A DNA stretch of 64,000 nucleotides. It comes from Pholiota molesta. Its lineage: Eukaryota; Basidiomycota; Agaricomycetes; Agaricales; Strophariaceae. Below the pieces are notes generated by a model, which was not told the origin of the DNA, did no database searches, and saw only the letters and a program-made list of their open reading frames with translations. Positions 1-11,788 of the stretch are shown here, piece after piece. Made by a program: the position numbers and the translations under genes. How positions within the stretch are numbered: position 1 is the first letter of the stretch; the number at the start of each line of letters is the position of its first letter. The stretch covers positions 310,001-374,000 of the forward strand of contig JACGCK010000011.1 in assembly GCA_014925825.1 (NCBI GenBank). The letters run 5' to 3'.

Positions 1-923
1 GGTCAGCGCTGACTGGCAATCCTCTACCACCTCCTATAATGTCCTTTCAGCCTTTAGCAAATTCTTCCAACCCAGTCCAATCTCTTCGATTCCTCTTTAC
101 CATCTATGAGAACCAGCGCTGGTGGATGGCCCTCGATTGGACAGCCGCGCTCCTCCCAGGCGAAAGGCCTTCATGGTGTTCCGCCTCTCAGCACCCATTG
201 TCACCTCCGAACGCGTTCACCCTTCCAGAAAATACCACCGTCTATCTTTCAGATGAAAAAGGTGGTAGAATAAAGAGAACAGCGACCTGGCGGTGGGAGG
301 AACCGAATGGCGGATCATCGTTCGTAAAGAGGGTAGTGGTCTCAGTCGCGTGGAGCGTCCGCTCCCGAATGTAAAAGAAGAGTCTCCCAATAGCAGTCGT
401 CTTCTTAAGGCAGCCGGACGACTTCGCGAATCAAGTATTGGTGGATCCATAGATAGCACTATGGTTCCAGCAAATCCGTCAGTGGAAACTCCGATATCGA
501 CCATACCTCTGAAGATTCGAAAGAGAATGAGGACGAGGAACCACTAACGGATGCAGACGGTTGGGTATACGGAGATAATAAATGGGAGGCCCTGAGCGAC
601 CGTGGGGGAATGGGGAAAGTATGTCCATTCAATAGTAAACCTACTACTGCCTTGAAACTAATTTTATCTTGTAGTACACCCGCTATAGGAGATGGACACG
701 TATTGCGGTAGTATTCGAAGAGGTCGAAAGCGTGCCCGCAGGAGAAATTGGAATTGAGAAGGAGTCATCCGATGTTCCTATAGCAGAGATGGCTTCGGAG
801 AGCTCGGATTCCGCAATACCCAACCCCCCTGATAGTCCATTAAGACAACGACTGCGAAATGCACTCCAAAGGAGCGCAGCCTCTTGCTTAGCTTGGCGCT
901 TTATCTCTTGTATCTGTCTGTAG
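1..923 (+). CDS. Pex24/dysferlin-domain peroxisomal membrane peroxin, 3' part
   Basis: This is the C-terminal part of an integral peroxisomal membrane peroxin (Pex23/24/30-type family) that helps control peroxisome number and ER contact. The frame is open from the left window edge, so the 5' end lies outside. Family hallmarks are YENQRWWMALDW and LLPGERPSWC (DysF-N, about 90-180) and, near the end, GWVYGDNKWE followed by YTRYRRWTR (DysF-C). The last two are joined by an intron at about 620-673 (GTATGT..TTGTAG). Two frame changes are needed. One is near 304, where restoring a G would give EEP-EWR. The other lies between about 440 and 490. Both look like single-base losses rather than introns. 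The tail after residue motif IAVVFEEVE is low-complexity and ends at a stop at 921-923. The family call is strong. The exact member is not determined. Confidence 0.8.
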
Positions 924-1407
924 TCATATTGTTGTTCATGTCAATGTTGTAGAATTTTCGATTGTGCTATTTTGAGACTTCAGCATTAGATCAGGCCTCA
1001 CAGGCCTCACACGGCAAAACCGAAGAAAGCCAGGCTATACGCGACTACCAACCGACGCTAGAATTCATCTCTTTTATCTGCTTTTATCTGTCTGTAATCG
1101 TCTAGATCATTGACTTGGCACTCCTAAAGAGGATGCAAAATTTCAGGCGACTATGAATTGGGTGAACAGTATTCGAAATCAATTGTGCTACATTCTTGCG
1201 CATCTTGTATAGTTGCACGCGATAGTTATTAATAAAGAATCGTAAACGTTACTGTAAGGAATATGGTAGATCATATGGGTATGTATGTCTAGAAATACAC
1301 GGGGGTCAAAGAACGAATCCAAGGGACACAAGGGGTTTGGAATGGAACAAAATTGGTAGCTACAAATGGACGGCCTGGGCATCTAGAACAAATACAAGTC
1401 AAAATGG
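924..1407. other. Intergenic, no gene seen
   Basis: This 484-bp spacer holds the 3' flanks of the convergent peroxin and STE3 genes. It is AT-leaning and has only short chance reading frames. A CTTTTATCTG word is repeated in direct order near 1073-1090. I see no RNA gene. Confidence 0.5.
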
Positions 1408-3083
1408 TTAAACTTTGTCCGCGTTATCGGCGTGCTTTGACATATCGAGGAATGAACCCGACGGTCGTGGCGGGTCATAGCTCACTGTTGGCGTTGAAGA
1501 TGGCACCGAATCCGTCTTGAGTGTGCTGAAGGGTGATTCTATAGTTGAAGGAAGCTCAACGGCATCGTATTCACTCTCCTTCATGGAGGTTATATCTGAA
1601 AACGAGTCCAGGGAATCGCGTTTTTCAATGACCTCTTGGTTGATGACAATTGGCCCCTGGGTCTGAGACTGAGACCGTTAGAGGAAGTGCCCTTGAACGA
1701 TTTGAATTTGCTGCTGAACTATATAAGGTGGGTGAATACTTCAACAGAAGCTGGAAGGTTAAAGCACTTAAAAAACTTACCCAGTGGAGCTCATTCCTGT
1801 GCCAACCTTGGTGGAGCCATTCGTGGTGTAGCCAACATGCTTCGCGACGGAGGCAAAGGCAAGTTTGTAGTGCTTTTGTGCCTCATCCGCGAAGCCGAAG
1901 AACGCGAAAAAAACCAGGCCACACACTACTACCAACCAGCGCGAGAGTTCGAGACTTGTGTTGCGGTAGGATCCAAGCGCCAGATGAGAGAGGGGAATTG
2001 TTCGACACGAGAGAAATCTACAAGTCATTTGTTGGTCAGGATGTTTTTGAAACATGATATGAAAAGTCAACGGTAGCTTACCATAATGAGTGTCTTCCCA
2101 AGAGATCCATGGTTGGACTTGGCTTCTCGTGGCATTCAAAACTATAGTTGTAATCGACAGGGGTATACAGCAAGCCACCTCGATTCCAGCTAGAACCATG
2201 AGACGTATGAAACGGTTAGAGTCGAGATTCGAATTTGCAAACAAGGTCTTCTTGAATTCTGCGTGCCTCTTGCGGAATGCGATGATGGTCATGACTGTAT
2301 GAATGTACGTTAATTAACCATAAGACGCGTCGCATGGTGGGTATGCCTACCTGAGTAAGCCGCTGACGTCAACCCGATGGGAATGGGCAACATCCATACG
2401 AGAAGTATGCCGGCGGTGTGTTGTAGATAGCAGGGAAGCATCCAACTTCCTCAAATATGTTGAATCTGTGTCCTTGAGGGATATATGCTATTTTTCACAG
2501 GTTGAGCTTAGTAGAGGCTACTATGCTTGATAACTCACCGAGAATCATGGCGATGACAGGAAGCCCAACACCAATCGCGAGATCAACCATGATGGCACGA
2601 TATTTCTGGATATGTAATATTAAGACAACACTATCATGGAATACGACTGGAAGACTTTACCTCTTGACGGGTCCTCATCGCAGAATGAACAGATGCGATG
2701 CAGTAAAGACGATGATTTATGCATAATGAAGCGGCGGGAATTGCAACTGAGATGCCAATTACGATTCTTGTCGCTAATTTCTGGAGTCAGAATGGTAAAT
2801 TTTTTAGAGGAGTTCACTCACTGATGTCACACCAGATCGGAGCCCAATTAATCGCGTTATTTCTCCAGATAATTGAGTTAACGAAATAAGATAGTAGCCC
2901 CAGCGCTGTCCAGAACATGTACAGACACGTTCCAGTATTCCAAGCTACGTGAAGCAAATAAGCTTCTGATACGACGATTCCAATAAACTAAGACTTACCC
3001 TCTAAATGCCATGGAAATGGGATTAAGACAAGAATTAAAGTGATGAACGAAAAGGCCGAGAAGACACTGTTGACGACGCTCAT
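1408..3083 (-). CDS. STE3-type pheromone receptor (fungal class D GPCR)
   Basis: This is a seven-helix G-protein-coupled receptor of the STE3 family, which senses lipopeptide pheromones at the plasma membrane. The start at 3083 gives MSVVNSVFSAFSF. Exon 1 ends at 2999 and exon 2 is 2944-2822. Hallmarks are WNTGTCLYMFW, INWAPIWCDI, ASLCINHRLY, YIPQGHRFNI, ANSNLDSNRF, GIEVACCIPL and VQPWISWEDTH, then RWLVVVCG and FGFADEAQKHY. The C-terminal tail is serine/threonine-rich and ends in NADKV at the stop at 1408. Two frame breaks remain after splicing. One is near 2400, where PAYF|LVWMLPIPIGL needs one more base. The other is near 1955, before SLELSRW. Either the assembly lost bases or this is a recent pseudogene. 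No pheromone precursor with a CaaX end was recognised in the flanks, so a B mating-type role is not shown. Confidence 0.85.
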
Positions 3084-3795
3084 GTTGGAATTGATAGTGT
3101 CGAGAGAGAAGGTACCGGATGTCTCTTAAGTCCCCAGACGCCGAAAGAAATGAGATGGAAAGCATTTCAAACTCGAGTGCGTTATTTAAACGAGGACACC
3201 TTGTTCTACGCCTTTGTAGAACATTTGGGAGATGCCTTGTTTTTGACGCTGTCACTTGCAAGAGTCGAGAGAAAGGCGTTCATATCCATAAAAGGAAGTG
3301 TGTTTATGTCCCTTCCATATCCGGAAATTGGCCAGGATCAGACACCGAAGAAATGAAATCATGGGACACGTCCATAGGAAGTCCACCTTTTCTGAACAAA
3401 GGGCACAAAGAACATTACCTATATTAGACTATTGGCCGCGTCACGCCCGCGTGTGTAAAGTCAGTGCTTCCTGGACTTGTCAATGGGACGCCTCATTCAG
3501 GAACAACTAAGAACACCATAAGTTGATCATAAGTTTAATACGACTCGGCCAACCTGTGAAATTTCGCTTCGGGCTTCGAAAGTGACACATCCTTCGTAAG
3601 CCTTTATATTCACCATACAAGGTTCACTTCAAGCTTATCTATAACAGCCTTAAAAGAAAGTTCTTCATCAGAATTTCAACAGTGGCGATAGAAAACGTTT
3701 TTCTGCGACATGATTCGGTGAGCTTTGGGTGGGACGACAAGAGCTAGAGGGTGACCATACATATAACCTCCTGTCACCTTGCATAACGGATATCA
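3084..3795. other. Intergenic between STE3 receptor and asparaginase
   Basis: This 712-bp spacer is the upstream region of the receptor and the downstream region of the asparaginase. I looked for a small pheromone precursor (Met start, Cys-aliphatic-aliphatic-X stop) on the + strand and saw none. Short open frames here do not resemble proteins. Confidence 0.45.
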
Positions 3796-5209
3796 TTACG
3801 AGACTTCTTCATCGTTGAAGATTGCCGTCTTCGGGACACCATCCTCTCGAATGAAACCTCGATACATACCAGGGCAGTTCAAAGGCATGGCAACTAAATT
3901 ATTTTGAGACGTAGTTTAAATGGAGGACAGCTCGACGTACCATTTCCTTTATTATCAAGAGCTACCACGCCTCCAATGCCACCATCTTTGAGCAAGTCAT
4001 CCACGACACGCTGGGAGGCTTTAGCAAGAGACTCTTTCAGAAATCGGACTCGGTGAGCAATTGTGGATGCTGCTGAGTGTCTGATAAAATACTGGGATGC
4101 GTCAGTGAATTATGATGTTTTGATTTTAACCAAAATACTTACGTCTCCGTCACCCGTTCCAGAGACCCCAACGGCTTTCTTACTAACTTTATTTCTGATG
4201 ATCCTACTGCAAAGTCGTTGGAGCCATCCAGATATCGTCCATTCTTCAGCCCAAAAGCCGCTTCCCATCACTGGAGTATCACCAACCCGACCTACAAGCT
4301 TATTTGTACGCCCTCCGGTCGAGGTTAATGCTGCGATACAACCATGAATATCAAGTGCAACCGCTCCCACAGTGCCAGTAGGGAGTTGATCCAAAGGGGA
4401 AGGGCTAGGCGCCGAATCGCCGCCATGATGAGGCAAAGGCTCTTCTGGCAAACCCAGTCCACGACGATGTTCTCTCCATCGGTGCTCCGTCCAGAAATAC
4501 AAAGGGTCCACCAAAGTTTCGCCAAGTGAATGGCCTATATTCTCAGCATTGGCACCAGATAGGAAGGTATGAGGAGCAAGCGACGGTGCAAGGTATAGAG
4601 CTCGAACAAGCTGTGAGGGATTTTTCGCTCTTGTCAAAAGAGTCAACCCTAATCCGCGCCTGGTAGAGGGTATTTCAGGATGTGAGGAAGGAGGCTTCGA
4701 TAGCATCAGCGAGGTCTCCAATTCGTTCTGAGTAGATGTCCATGCACAGACATTGAGTGGTGTCCTATATCACTTTATTAAAGCTTACCTTCCCGTCGAC
4801 ATTGAAAACGGCACCTTTTGCAGAGTTGAACAAAGGACTGTCTGGAAGTCGCAAAATGTCAATTGATAAGTATACTTTGAAGAGCGGTGTGAATACTTAC
4901 CTTCCATAACTGTTACTGCCGCGACAACAGCATCCATTGCATCGCCTCCTTCTTTGAGCACTTCATAGCCCTGTTGTAGCAAAGTTGGGGTTTGGGAGAG
5001 CAGCAAATCGTCGCTTGTTGTCAACTTACAGAACGCAAGGCTTGAGCCAAGGCCGCCTTATAGGCTCTCTGTTGTTCGGGTGTGGAACCCTCCTTCGACA
5101 TGGTGCCCGCCCCTCCATGAATGACCAGCACGTAGTGGCTTTTCCCATCATGAGCCACGTTGGACGCAGAGTCCATCAAGCTCTTTTCTGTGGAGATGAT
5201 TGAGGCCAT
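3796..5209 (-). CDS. Plant-type L-asparaginase / isoaspartyl peptidase (Ntn hydrolase)
   Basis: This is an N-terminal-nucleophile hydrolase of the asparaginase-2 family, which hydrolyses asparagine and/or isoaspartyl dipeptides after self-cleavage. The start at 5209 gives MASIIST. Motifs in order are YVLVIHGGAG near the N-terminus, GGDAMDAVVAAV, then the cleavage region with TGTVGAVALD, whose second Thr is the expected nucleophile, and STGGRTNKLVGRVGD followed by GSGFWAEEW. After further introns the C-terminus reads VVALDNKGN-like sequence and PGMYRGFIREDGVPK, and ends at 3796. At least five short introns are needed. A long loop around LGLPEEPLPHHGG lies before the cleavage site, as in fungal members. 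The frame appears intact. Confidence 0.88.
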
Positions 5210-5364
5210 CTGAAAATACGGGAGCTGATGTAGACATAATAAGTATTTTAAATGAGGGTGAACAGTCCGCCTATCGTGAGGATGTGAGAAAGAAGTGCAA
5301 GCAGACGAACACGTTACAATGGTGGCCTCTGTCTTCTAATATTTTAAATAAAGTGCACTAGGAA

Positions 5365-5459
5365 GTCACTTTGCCGGAGTGGTTAACGGGATCGCCTGCT
5401 ACTTATAGTAGACCAGCGGTTGGTCTTTGACCGCGAGTGTTCGAATCGCTCAGGTGACG
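5365..5459 (+). tRNA. tRNA-Ser(GCT) with a 13-nt intron
   Basis: The acceptor stem GTCACTT (5365-5371) pairs with AGGTGAC (5452-5458, one G-T pair). The discriminator is G5459. The D-arm contains CCG/CGG around GAGTGGTTAA, typical of class II serine or leucine tRNAs. The anticodon stem is ATCGC/GCGGT with loop CTGCTA..A, giving anticodon GCT at 5398-5400. A 13-nt intron (5402-5414) sits one base 3' of the anticodon, the standard position for nuclear tRNA introns. The variable arm GGTC-TTT-GACC is long, as expected for serine. The T-arm is GAGTG-TTCGAAT-CGCTC. The CCA end is not encoded. Confidence 0.92.
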
Positions 5460-5466
5460 TTTTTTT
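5460..5466 (+). terminator. RNA polymerase III T-tract terminator
   Basis: A run of seven T residues follows directly after the tRNA discriminator base, which is the usual Pol III stop signal. Confidence 0.85.
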
Positions 5467-5554
5467 GATTTATTTTCCTTTGCTTTCCCATTCGTATGCA
5501 CATCTTGATTTCGAACTTGAATATACCCACAGCGACATTTTCCCCTTGATCCCA

Positions 5555-7025
5555 ATGAGTGGCAGCAAGTACGCGGATTTACCTGACATTGTTAGCTTCT
5601 TGCCTCTTCCTATGCTTTTCCTCCTTGAATTCACTCTTTCCATCTCTGCAGGATACTGCCCCTGATGTCTATGAAACAGAGGACACTTTCCCCCAATCCC
5701 AAGCTGCGGTACGCTCTCATTCATATCTCTGCCTAACACATCTACCCAACGCGTTCTCTTGAATAGAATGGTGATTCCAGTGATGATGAGGCCGCACCAC
5801 CTACGCGATCGACCAAGTCCAAAGTCGACGGGTCTGGTCGGGAAGAATTAGATTTCAGCAATTTAATGGGGCCTGAGGAAGCCAGTAAGAGATTCCGCAA
5901 GGCAGAACAAAAACGTTGTTCGTCAGTTTCCTCTTGCCCCCACTCAAGGACTATCTCTCATTTGCAACCGACAGTGCGCTCTCGAACGCAGTATGAATAT
6001 CCTGCGCCGACGGACTCGCCAACGTCCACAGTCGACCCTTTGGGTATCTCACCTTTTGTTCCCCTCTCTCATCGTTTGCGAGCACTTCAAACAGAGTTGC
6101 AATCTCTAGAATTTGAATTAGCAGATCCTTCCAACCCGCTAATACAGAAAGAACGCGAAGAGGAGAACGTGGATCCAGGAGAATTGATACGCGGACTTGT
6201 GGATGTCCGAACGAGACTCGACAAAATAAAGAAGGGAAAGGAGGGTAGGGCTCGTTTAGTTGGTGCAGTACTCGGGGGAGATGGTCCTTTGAAAAAGGAC
6301 GGCGACATCAAGGTGGCGCAAGAAGAACCAAGTGCGGCTGCGAACGAAAGGGTTTCATCGAAGAGTGAAATGCAAACCATGGTAGATATCGATCGACGCG
6401 TCGGAGAGCTGGAGAATCTTGTAGGCTCGTCAAGTACTGCCTTGGACGAGGTCAGCACCCTTTTCTTTAATTACAGAGTTCCGAATTGACACTGCACCTC
6501 CAGACGTCACCTCTTCCATCACCACTTCTTCCCTTGATAACGCGCCTCAATAATCAACTCACTATCCTTACCCAACCTCGTCATATTGATTCTATTTCCC
6601 GTCGTCTCAAGCTGTTGCTTTCCGATCTAGACCGTGCTTCAGCCGCACAACATCAAACACATCGACGTCTCCCATCGCAACCCAACGGAGCTCCTCAGCC
6701 GGTTGGGCTACAAGAACAGCTCTTCCCACTTCTCGCACGTCTAGGACCCCTTCTACCCCACATTCCTCATATCCTGACGCGTTTACGTACGTTGTCTGCT
6801 CTGCACTCTTCCGCCGCCGATTTCCAGACGACCCTCGAAGATCTCGAAGAAGAACAGAAAAAGACTCGAACCGGCCTGCTTGAACTCGAAAAAGCGATAC
6901 ACACAGTGGAGACCAGCCTCAACGAGAATCGTGAAGTTGTGAAGAACAATGTCACAGGCCTGGAGGGAAGAGTTAATCTTTTACTTGGGCGCTTAGAAGA
7001 TTTGAACCATGAACAAAGTGGTTAA
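5555..7025 (+). CDS. Dynamitin, dynactin subunit 2 (p50)
   Basis: This is the dynactin shoulder subunit that links dynein to cargo. Exons are 5555-5590, 5652-5708, 5767-5917, 5975-6450 and 6504-7025. Together they make 1,242 nt, or 413 residues, with every junction in phase. The N-terminus KYADLPDIDTAPDVYETED is the diagnostic dynamitin signature, followed by an acidic SSDDEAAPP segment. The remainder is helical, with heptad-like stretches LSHRLRALQTELQSLEFELAD, RRVGELENLVG and a C-terminal coiled coil ending in LEDLNHEQSG. The frame is intact and length fits the family. It is convergent with the HbrB gene, with 132 bp between stops. An alternative acceptor for the last intron (at 6476) would make it only 26 nt, so the 53-nt version is preferred. 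Confidence 0.92.
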
Positions 7026-7157
7026 AGATTATAACATCCTACCATTCCACTGTCGTACATTATACCTTTACACCAAGTTTTTCGGAAATACAAATATTAC
7101 ATACATATACATCTCAGGTCGACCATTTTGATATTCCCTGGTGAGCAGACAACAGGA

Positions 7158-9352
7158 TTACGTTCTACGTCGTGTATCGGCATGTCCGTTCATTCCGACC
7201 ATACGCTCTACAACTGCCTGTTAAACCATCCAAACGCGTAAACATATGGCTTTTTATTAGGTATGATCTCGACACGTACTTGAGCTTGATCCCAATCAAG
7301 AGGCTCGTCCTCTTCTTCATCTTCGGCCCCTTTACTGTTCTCTATGTTTCCAGCTCCTAGACCCCATCCTCCGGAGGTAACACGAGCTCCTGGTTCAATA
7401 TCAGGGCTTCTGCGGATGGAAAATGATAATAATGAGTATATATTGATTAAATTGGCCATCAAGAGCATATGACTAACCGCAATGCTTCCAAAAATTCTCT
7501 TTCGCGTTCACGTTCCAAATCAACAACATAACTCGCAGATCCACCTCCTATGCGCGGTGTATCGTCCCCGTATGGATCCTCAGAACTTCCAAACCCAAGG
7601 CCATGTAGACTGGTGAGGTCCGGTGGATTTTTGCCTTTGAGAGCAACACGCCCTCTGCGATCTCGAGGCAAACCACCAGATAGGAAGGTTGGTGTTCGTG
7701 CTTGGAACCCTGGACTATTTTTGAATTTGGCGTTATGAGGGTCTGATTCCGGTCGAGGATTGCGGACAAGGCGCAATAGATCTTTGATAGCACTCTCCCC
7801 TGCTGTAGGTTGAGGAGTTCGCGTTGATAGTGAAAAGGTTATAGGCATTTGGGTATTTTGAGAAGCTAGGACAAGAAGCCTATGTTAGAACCAGAGATCA
7901 GCTTTAACTCAATTAAAAGCGAGTTTGAAGCTTACATTTGTTGCAGGCGTGGCTGTTGATACGAGTTCGCTTCTTGAAGACCATCCTGACGACTGGAAAG
8001 TGATAGGCGAGTGTATAGCCGTTGGAAAGGCGGGAGGATGACCCTATCTCGAAAAGACTTCAAGGCGACTGATCGAACATCGATATGATATGTAGATGTA
8101 GAACTTATCGAGGATGAAATTGAAGATTTAGCACCACTCTGACGAGTGGGTGACGACGGTCGATGTGATTTAGGGGTACGATACAGCGAGGACAGCAGGG
8201 GGTCCGTTTGCAGAGGTAGTAGCACCTGTATTAGAAAATATAGACTAAGAAACGAAAATGATTGGGGATGATATACACTCACGCCTTCCAGATATGTCAG
8301 AACTTGATCCCAGAAGAAGCCCCATATCTCCACCACTCGCCCCACAAGTTTATCATCATCTATTCCCGTAAGCTTGGCATTCAGAGTTACCATGCCCGAT
8401 GCGATCAGTTCAGAAGCATCGTTTTCTAACTTCGCAAGCGCTTTCGAGGGAAATGATGACACAACCGATTGTATATGTCGCTTGACTAGAATATTTAAGT
8501 CCTCTCTGAATTAGAGATTGATTAAATAATTACAGCTTCGCAAACACAACAGGAAACGTACATTGGAATTCGTAGGGGCTCTCCGTTGAACAAAGGTAGC
8601 ACATGGACATGCAATGCGCCCCATGGATCGCTGTTGGAAGTTGAAGAGGCGTTGGCCTGCGTCATGCCACCTGCCGGAGGCAGGGCCAATGAGGTAACGG
8701 ATGGGGCTGTCGAGAGTTGCGGGGCTAATGCAGATGGTACTAGATTACCTAGTCGTTGCATTTCGCGGGAGACAACTTTAGGGTCGTAGGTTCGACCAAA
8801 TGGCGCCTGGAATATGGGCTGTCAAACGACGATATTGGACGGCAGATGCGTTGGGCTTACCTTGGACGGAGAAGCATGGGCTTTAGAGCCAGAGGCGAGT
8901 GGAGTAGATGAAGCCATGCCAGGAGGAGGAAGGGTAGGAGTTGCGGTGGCACTAGACTCAGTCTTTGAGTGACTATATGGATGCAGTAGCTGACTTGGAT
9001 GAAGAGAGCTTTTGAGGCTGGTGCTTGAATCCTTCCCGGTACCAGAAAGGGAAGACGTCAACTTGTCGGCGAAGAATCCCAGACGCTTTGACGAACTGAA
9101 GCCCTCCGCTCTGTCAGAATGTAGTAAAGAGTTGGGAGACAGAACACTGCGATTGGTATGTTGATCAGCGTTGATAGTGTCAAGGAACCGAGTGGTTGCA
9201 GGGGCTTGACGGGGAGTTGCATCACTAGACGTCCGCCTTCGGGGCCCTTCCGTGCCACTGTCATCAGGAGATGATGATCTACTTGTCTTTACTTCATTGT
9301 GGGTTTGGTCGTGAGATCGTCGAGGACCGTGAATATGTGAAGATGACCACAT
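7158..9352 (-). CDS. HbrB/Bit61-like TORC2 subunit
   Basis: This is a member of the HbrB family (yeast Bit61, human PRR5/Protor), a peripheral TORC2 component linked to hyphal polarity. The start at 9352 gives MWSSSHIHGPRRS and a Ser/Pro-rich N-terminus of about 160 residues. After an intron comes FGRTYDPKVVSREMQRLG. The core family block is IASGMVTLNAKL, VVEIWGFFWDQVLTYLEG, VLLPLQTDPLLSSLYRT and VALKSFRDRVILPPFQRLY. A later exon begins LLVLASQNTQ and carries disordered sequence. The last exon, after a GTACGT..AACAG intron, reads AVVERMVGMNGHADTRRRT with the stop at 7158. The small last exon is an inference supported by the family-like ending LDWDQAQ-AVVERMVGMN. The start could lie further upstream. 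Confidence 0.87.
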
Positions 9353-9568
9353 CAGGTATTGGAAGAAAGCACTACGTCGAGAGCATCAATGACATACCAG
9401 TGCGCTGGAATATTTGGTTCCGCTTTCTCTTCTTCAACGTCACGGTATATAACTCTCAACTGCTTACACCAGACTCATTGGCGCATCGGTAAGTATTCAA
9501 CGCAGTGTTATTTGCTAACAATTAAATCTACATCATTGAATAGGTTTTTCGCTTATATTGTTCACGAT

Positions 9569-11046
9569 ATGTCGACTAGAATCTCTCGTCTGGCTGCTCG
9601 AAAGCTCACTCAATGTCGCAATAATGCCTCCATGCCAATGAAGCGCCAGTTCACTGTCCTCGCAATCGAAACATCCGCAGATGATACTTGTGCTGCCGTT
9701 GTGGACTCTGACCGAAAAATCCATTCCAACATTGTCATGAAGCAGCATGACATGTAAGGTTTATATTTTTAATATGAGTGAACCAATGAACGGCTAAACT
9801 ATGTTGTCATTAGACACGAAGCATATGGAGGGATATATCCTATGAGCGCAATAGGCTCTCACCAACATGATCTAGTAGGCTCTACCCGTCGAATTTCCAG
9901 CGAGCACTTAATTTTACGCGACATGTAGCCATTTGCCGTTCGACGAGCTCTTGACGAATCCGAGCTTGACCTCGCAAAGGATATAGATGGAATTGCATTC
10001 ACTCGAGGTCCAGGTAGGTTCCATGTATTTTCGCGCCCTCTTCGTTGATTCCAAACATTTTGCAGGAATGCCTGGATGCCTCAGCGTAGGCATGAATGCT
10101 GCGAAAACTTTGGCTGCAGCCATGGGCAAGCCTTTAGTTGGCGTTAATCATATGGTACTTTCATATTCGTGAAAATTCACTGCTCATATGAACTAAACGC
10201 TGTTTCCAGCAAGGGCATGCATTGACCCCTCTCCTCACTGCATGGCCCCAAGAACCAAAATTCCTTTCCTGACTCTCTTGATATCTGGAGGACACACCCT
10301 GCTCCTTCTTGCGACGTCTGTGAACTCATTCAAGCTTCTTGCAACGACGGCAGATGAGAGCATAGGCAGATCGTTCGATAAAGTTTCCAAACTTTTGCAA
10401 CTCAAATGGACCAAGCTCGGGCCAGGTGACGCTCTAGAGAAATTTTGTGCGGAAGATTCGGAAGGGAAATGTCCTTCGATTCCACCACTGCCTCGCCCAA
10501 TGCCTAAAAGGCTGGCGTTCTCGTATTCGGCTCTACATTCGCACGTAAAACTTTTTATCGAATCTTTGGGAGGAAGCGAGAGTTTGGACATTCCCATGAA
10601 GAAATCCATTGCCCGAGCTTTCCAGACCGCCGCTGTAGGCCATCTTGAAGACAAATTAGTCCTTGCTCTGGAGTGGTGCAAACATCAAAATATAGACATT
10701 CAATCAATTGTCGTTAGCGGGGGAGTCGCAAGCAATATGTTCCTCAGACAACGGTACGTATTCATCTTTTGGTATCCTTATCTGACTCATTGTTCACATG
10801 CTTTTAGTTTGCGCGAACGCCTTATAGAATATGATAAAGAGACGCCTTATTCTCTAATATTTCCACCTCCATACCTATGCACAGGTCAGATAACACGATG
10901 ATACTGCTCCAAATCTGCTACTCACTATATTTTATCTAGACAATGCTGTCATGATTGCATGGGCATCAATGCACCGCTTCCTTGCTAATGACACGGATAA
11001 ATATAATATCGATCTTAGGCCAAAATGGAGTATTGAGGACTTATGA
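9569..11046 (+). CDS. QRI7: Mitochondrial tRNA threonylcarbamoyladenosine synthase subunit (Kae1/TsaD family, Qri7-like)
   Basis: This enzyme transfers threonylcarbamoyl to A37 of ANN-decoding tRNAs in mitochondria. The start at 9569 gives a basic, Ser/Arg-rich leader (MSTRISRLAARKL) that fits import. Motifs are VLAIETSADDTCAAVV, HEAYGGIYP, a metal-binding GSHQHDL, FTRGPGMPGCLSVG, LVGVNHMQGHAL, LLISGGHTLL, GRSFDKVSKLL, VVSGGVASN and a final DNAVMIAWA block. At least five introns are needed, for example the one beginning at 9755 (GTAAGG) that joins HDI to HEAYGG and the one at about 10885-10939 that joins PPYLCT to DNAVMIAW. The stop is at 11044-11046 after KWSIEDL. It is divergent from the HbrB gene with 216 bp between starts. 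Confidence 0.93.
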
Positions 11047-11788
11047 ATTAGCGGAAGATACATCTCCTTCAAAATCAAATATTATCCAAGAGGACATACG
11101 TATAATGACCTACCATTGGCGATTGTCCCAAAAATACCGGATATATGGCTGTCGTCACATGCCGGTGAGTACTTCCAGTAACAAAATGCCGGTCCCAATA
11201 CACAACCAAGAATTAGATGATTCGAGAATATATATTTCCAAGCACTGCTTAAACTGAAGAACATGAATTAGTATTGCATCAAGTTCATGGCACTACCTAG
11301 GTGACACAGAGCCTTTTCCTAATACTAGCACCGCGAGGGAGCTTTTATTGGTCTGCCTATTCGTCCCGTGGGGTGGGGGCGCACTCAGTCAGGACAAGCT
11401 CACAGTGGTGTTATTGTGGTGTTAGTAAGAAAACTGAGAGCATCCCATCCTGTCAAAACATTTGCAGATAAAATCTTTATGGCAGTTGTAAGGCTGACAT
11501 TCTGTGACTTCTGCCAATTATTTCGCAGCTTCCGAGCTTGCAAGTACAAGCCATTGACAAAGCCACAGCTGAATGGTTGTTTCGAATGAATCGAATCGCG
11601 CGAAAAGTAACATCACGTGTTGTACTATTAATGTTCAGTCACAAACACGAGACTGAAGGCCAGGCGCCGTGACGCGTCAACGCCTGGTTGTCTCCCAGCC
11701 TCCAATATCATACCTCCTTATTATACAGTCAAACTTGCCTTACCTCTGCGGAACATTTTTCTTATTTGATACACTCTTATCTATTACC
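11047..11788. other. Intergenic, upstream of RDH54
   Basis: This 742-bp spacer lies between two same-strand genes. No coding pattern was recognised. A CACGTG hexamer (in ATCACGTGTT) is near 11615, a possible bHLH-type site, but nothing else supports it. Confidence 0.4.

Noticed and set aside
3084..3795. Pheromone precursor gene next to the STE3 receptor
   Set aside because: No short frame with a Met start and a CaaX-type end was found on reading the flank.
4110..4721. Antisense frames over the asparaginase, HbrB, NAD kinase and ILV6 genes
   Set aside because: They are shadows of well-supported genes and have no motif of their own.
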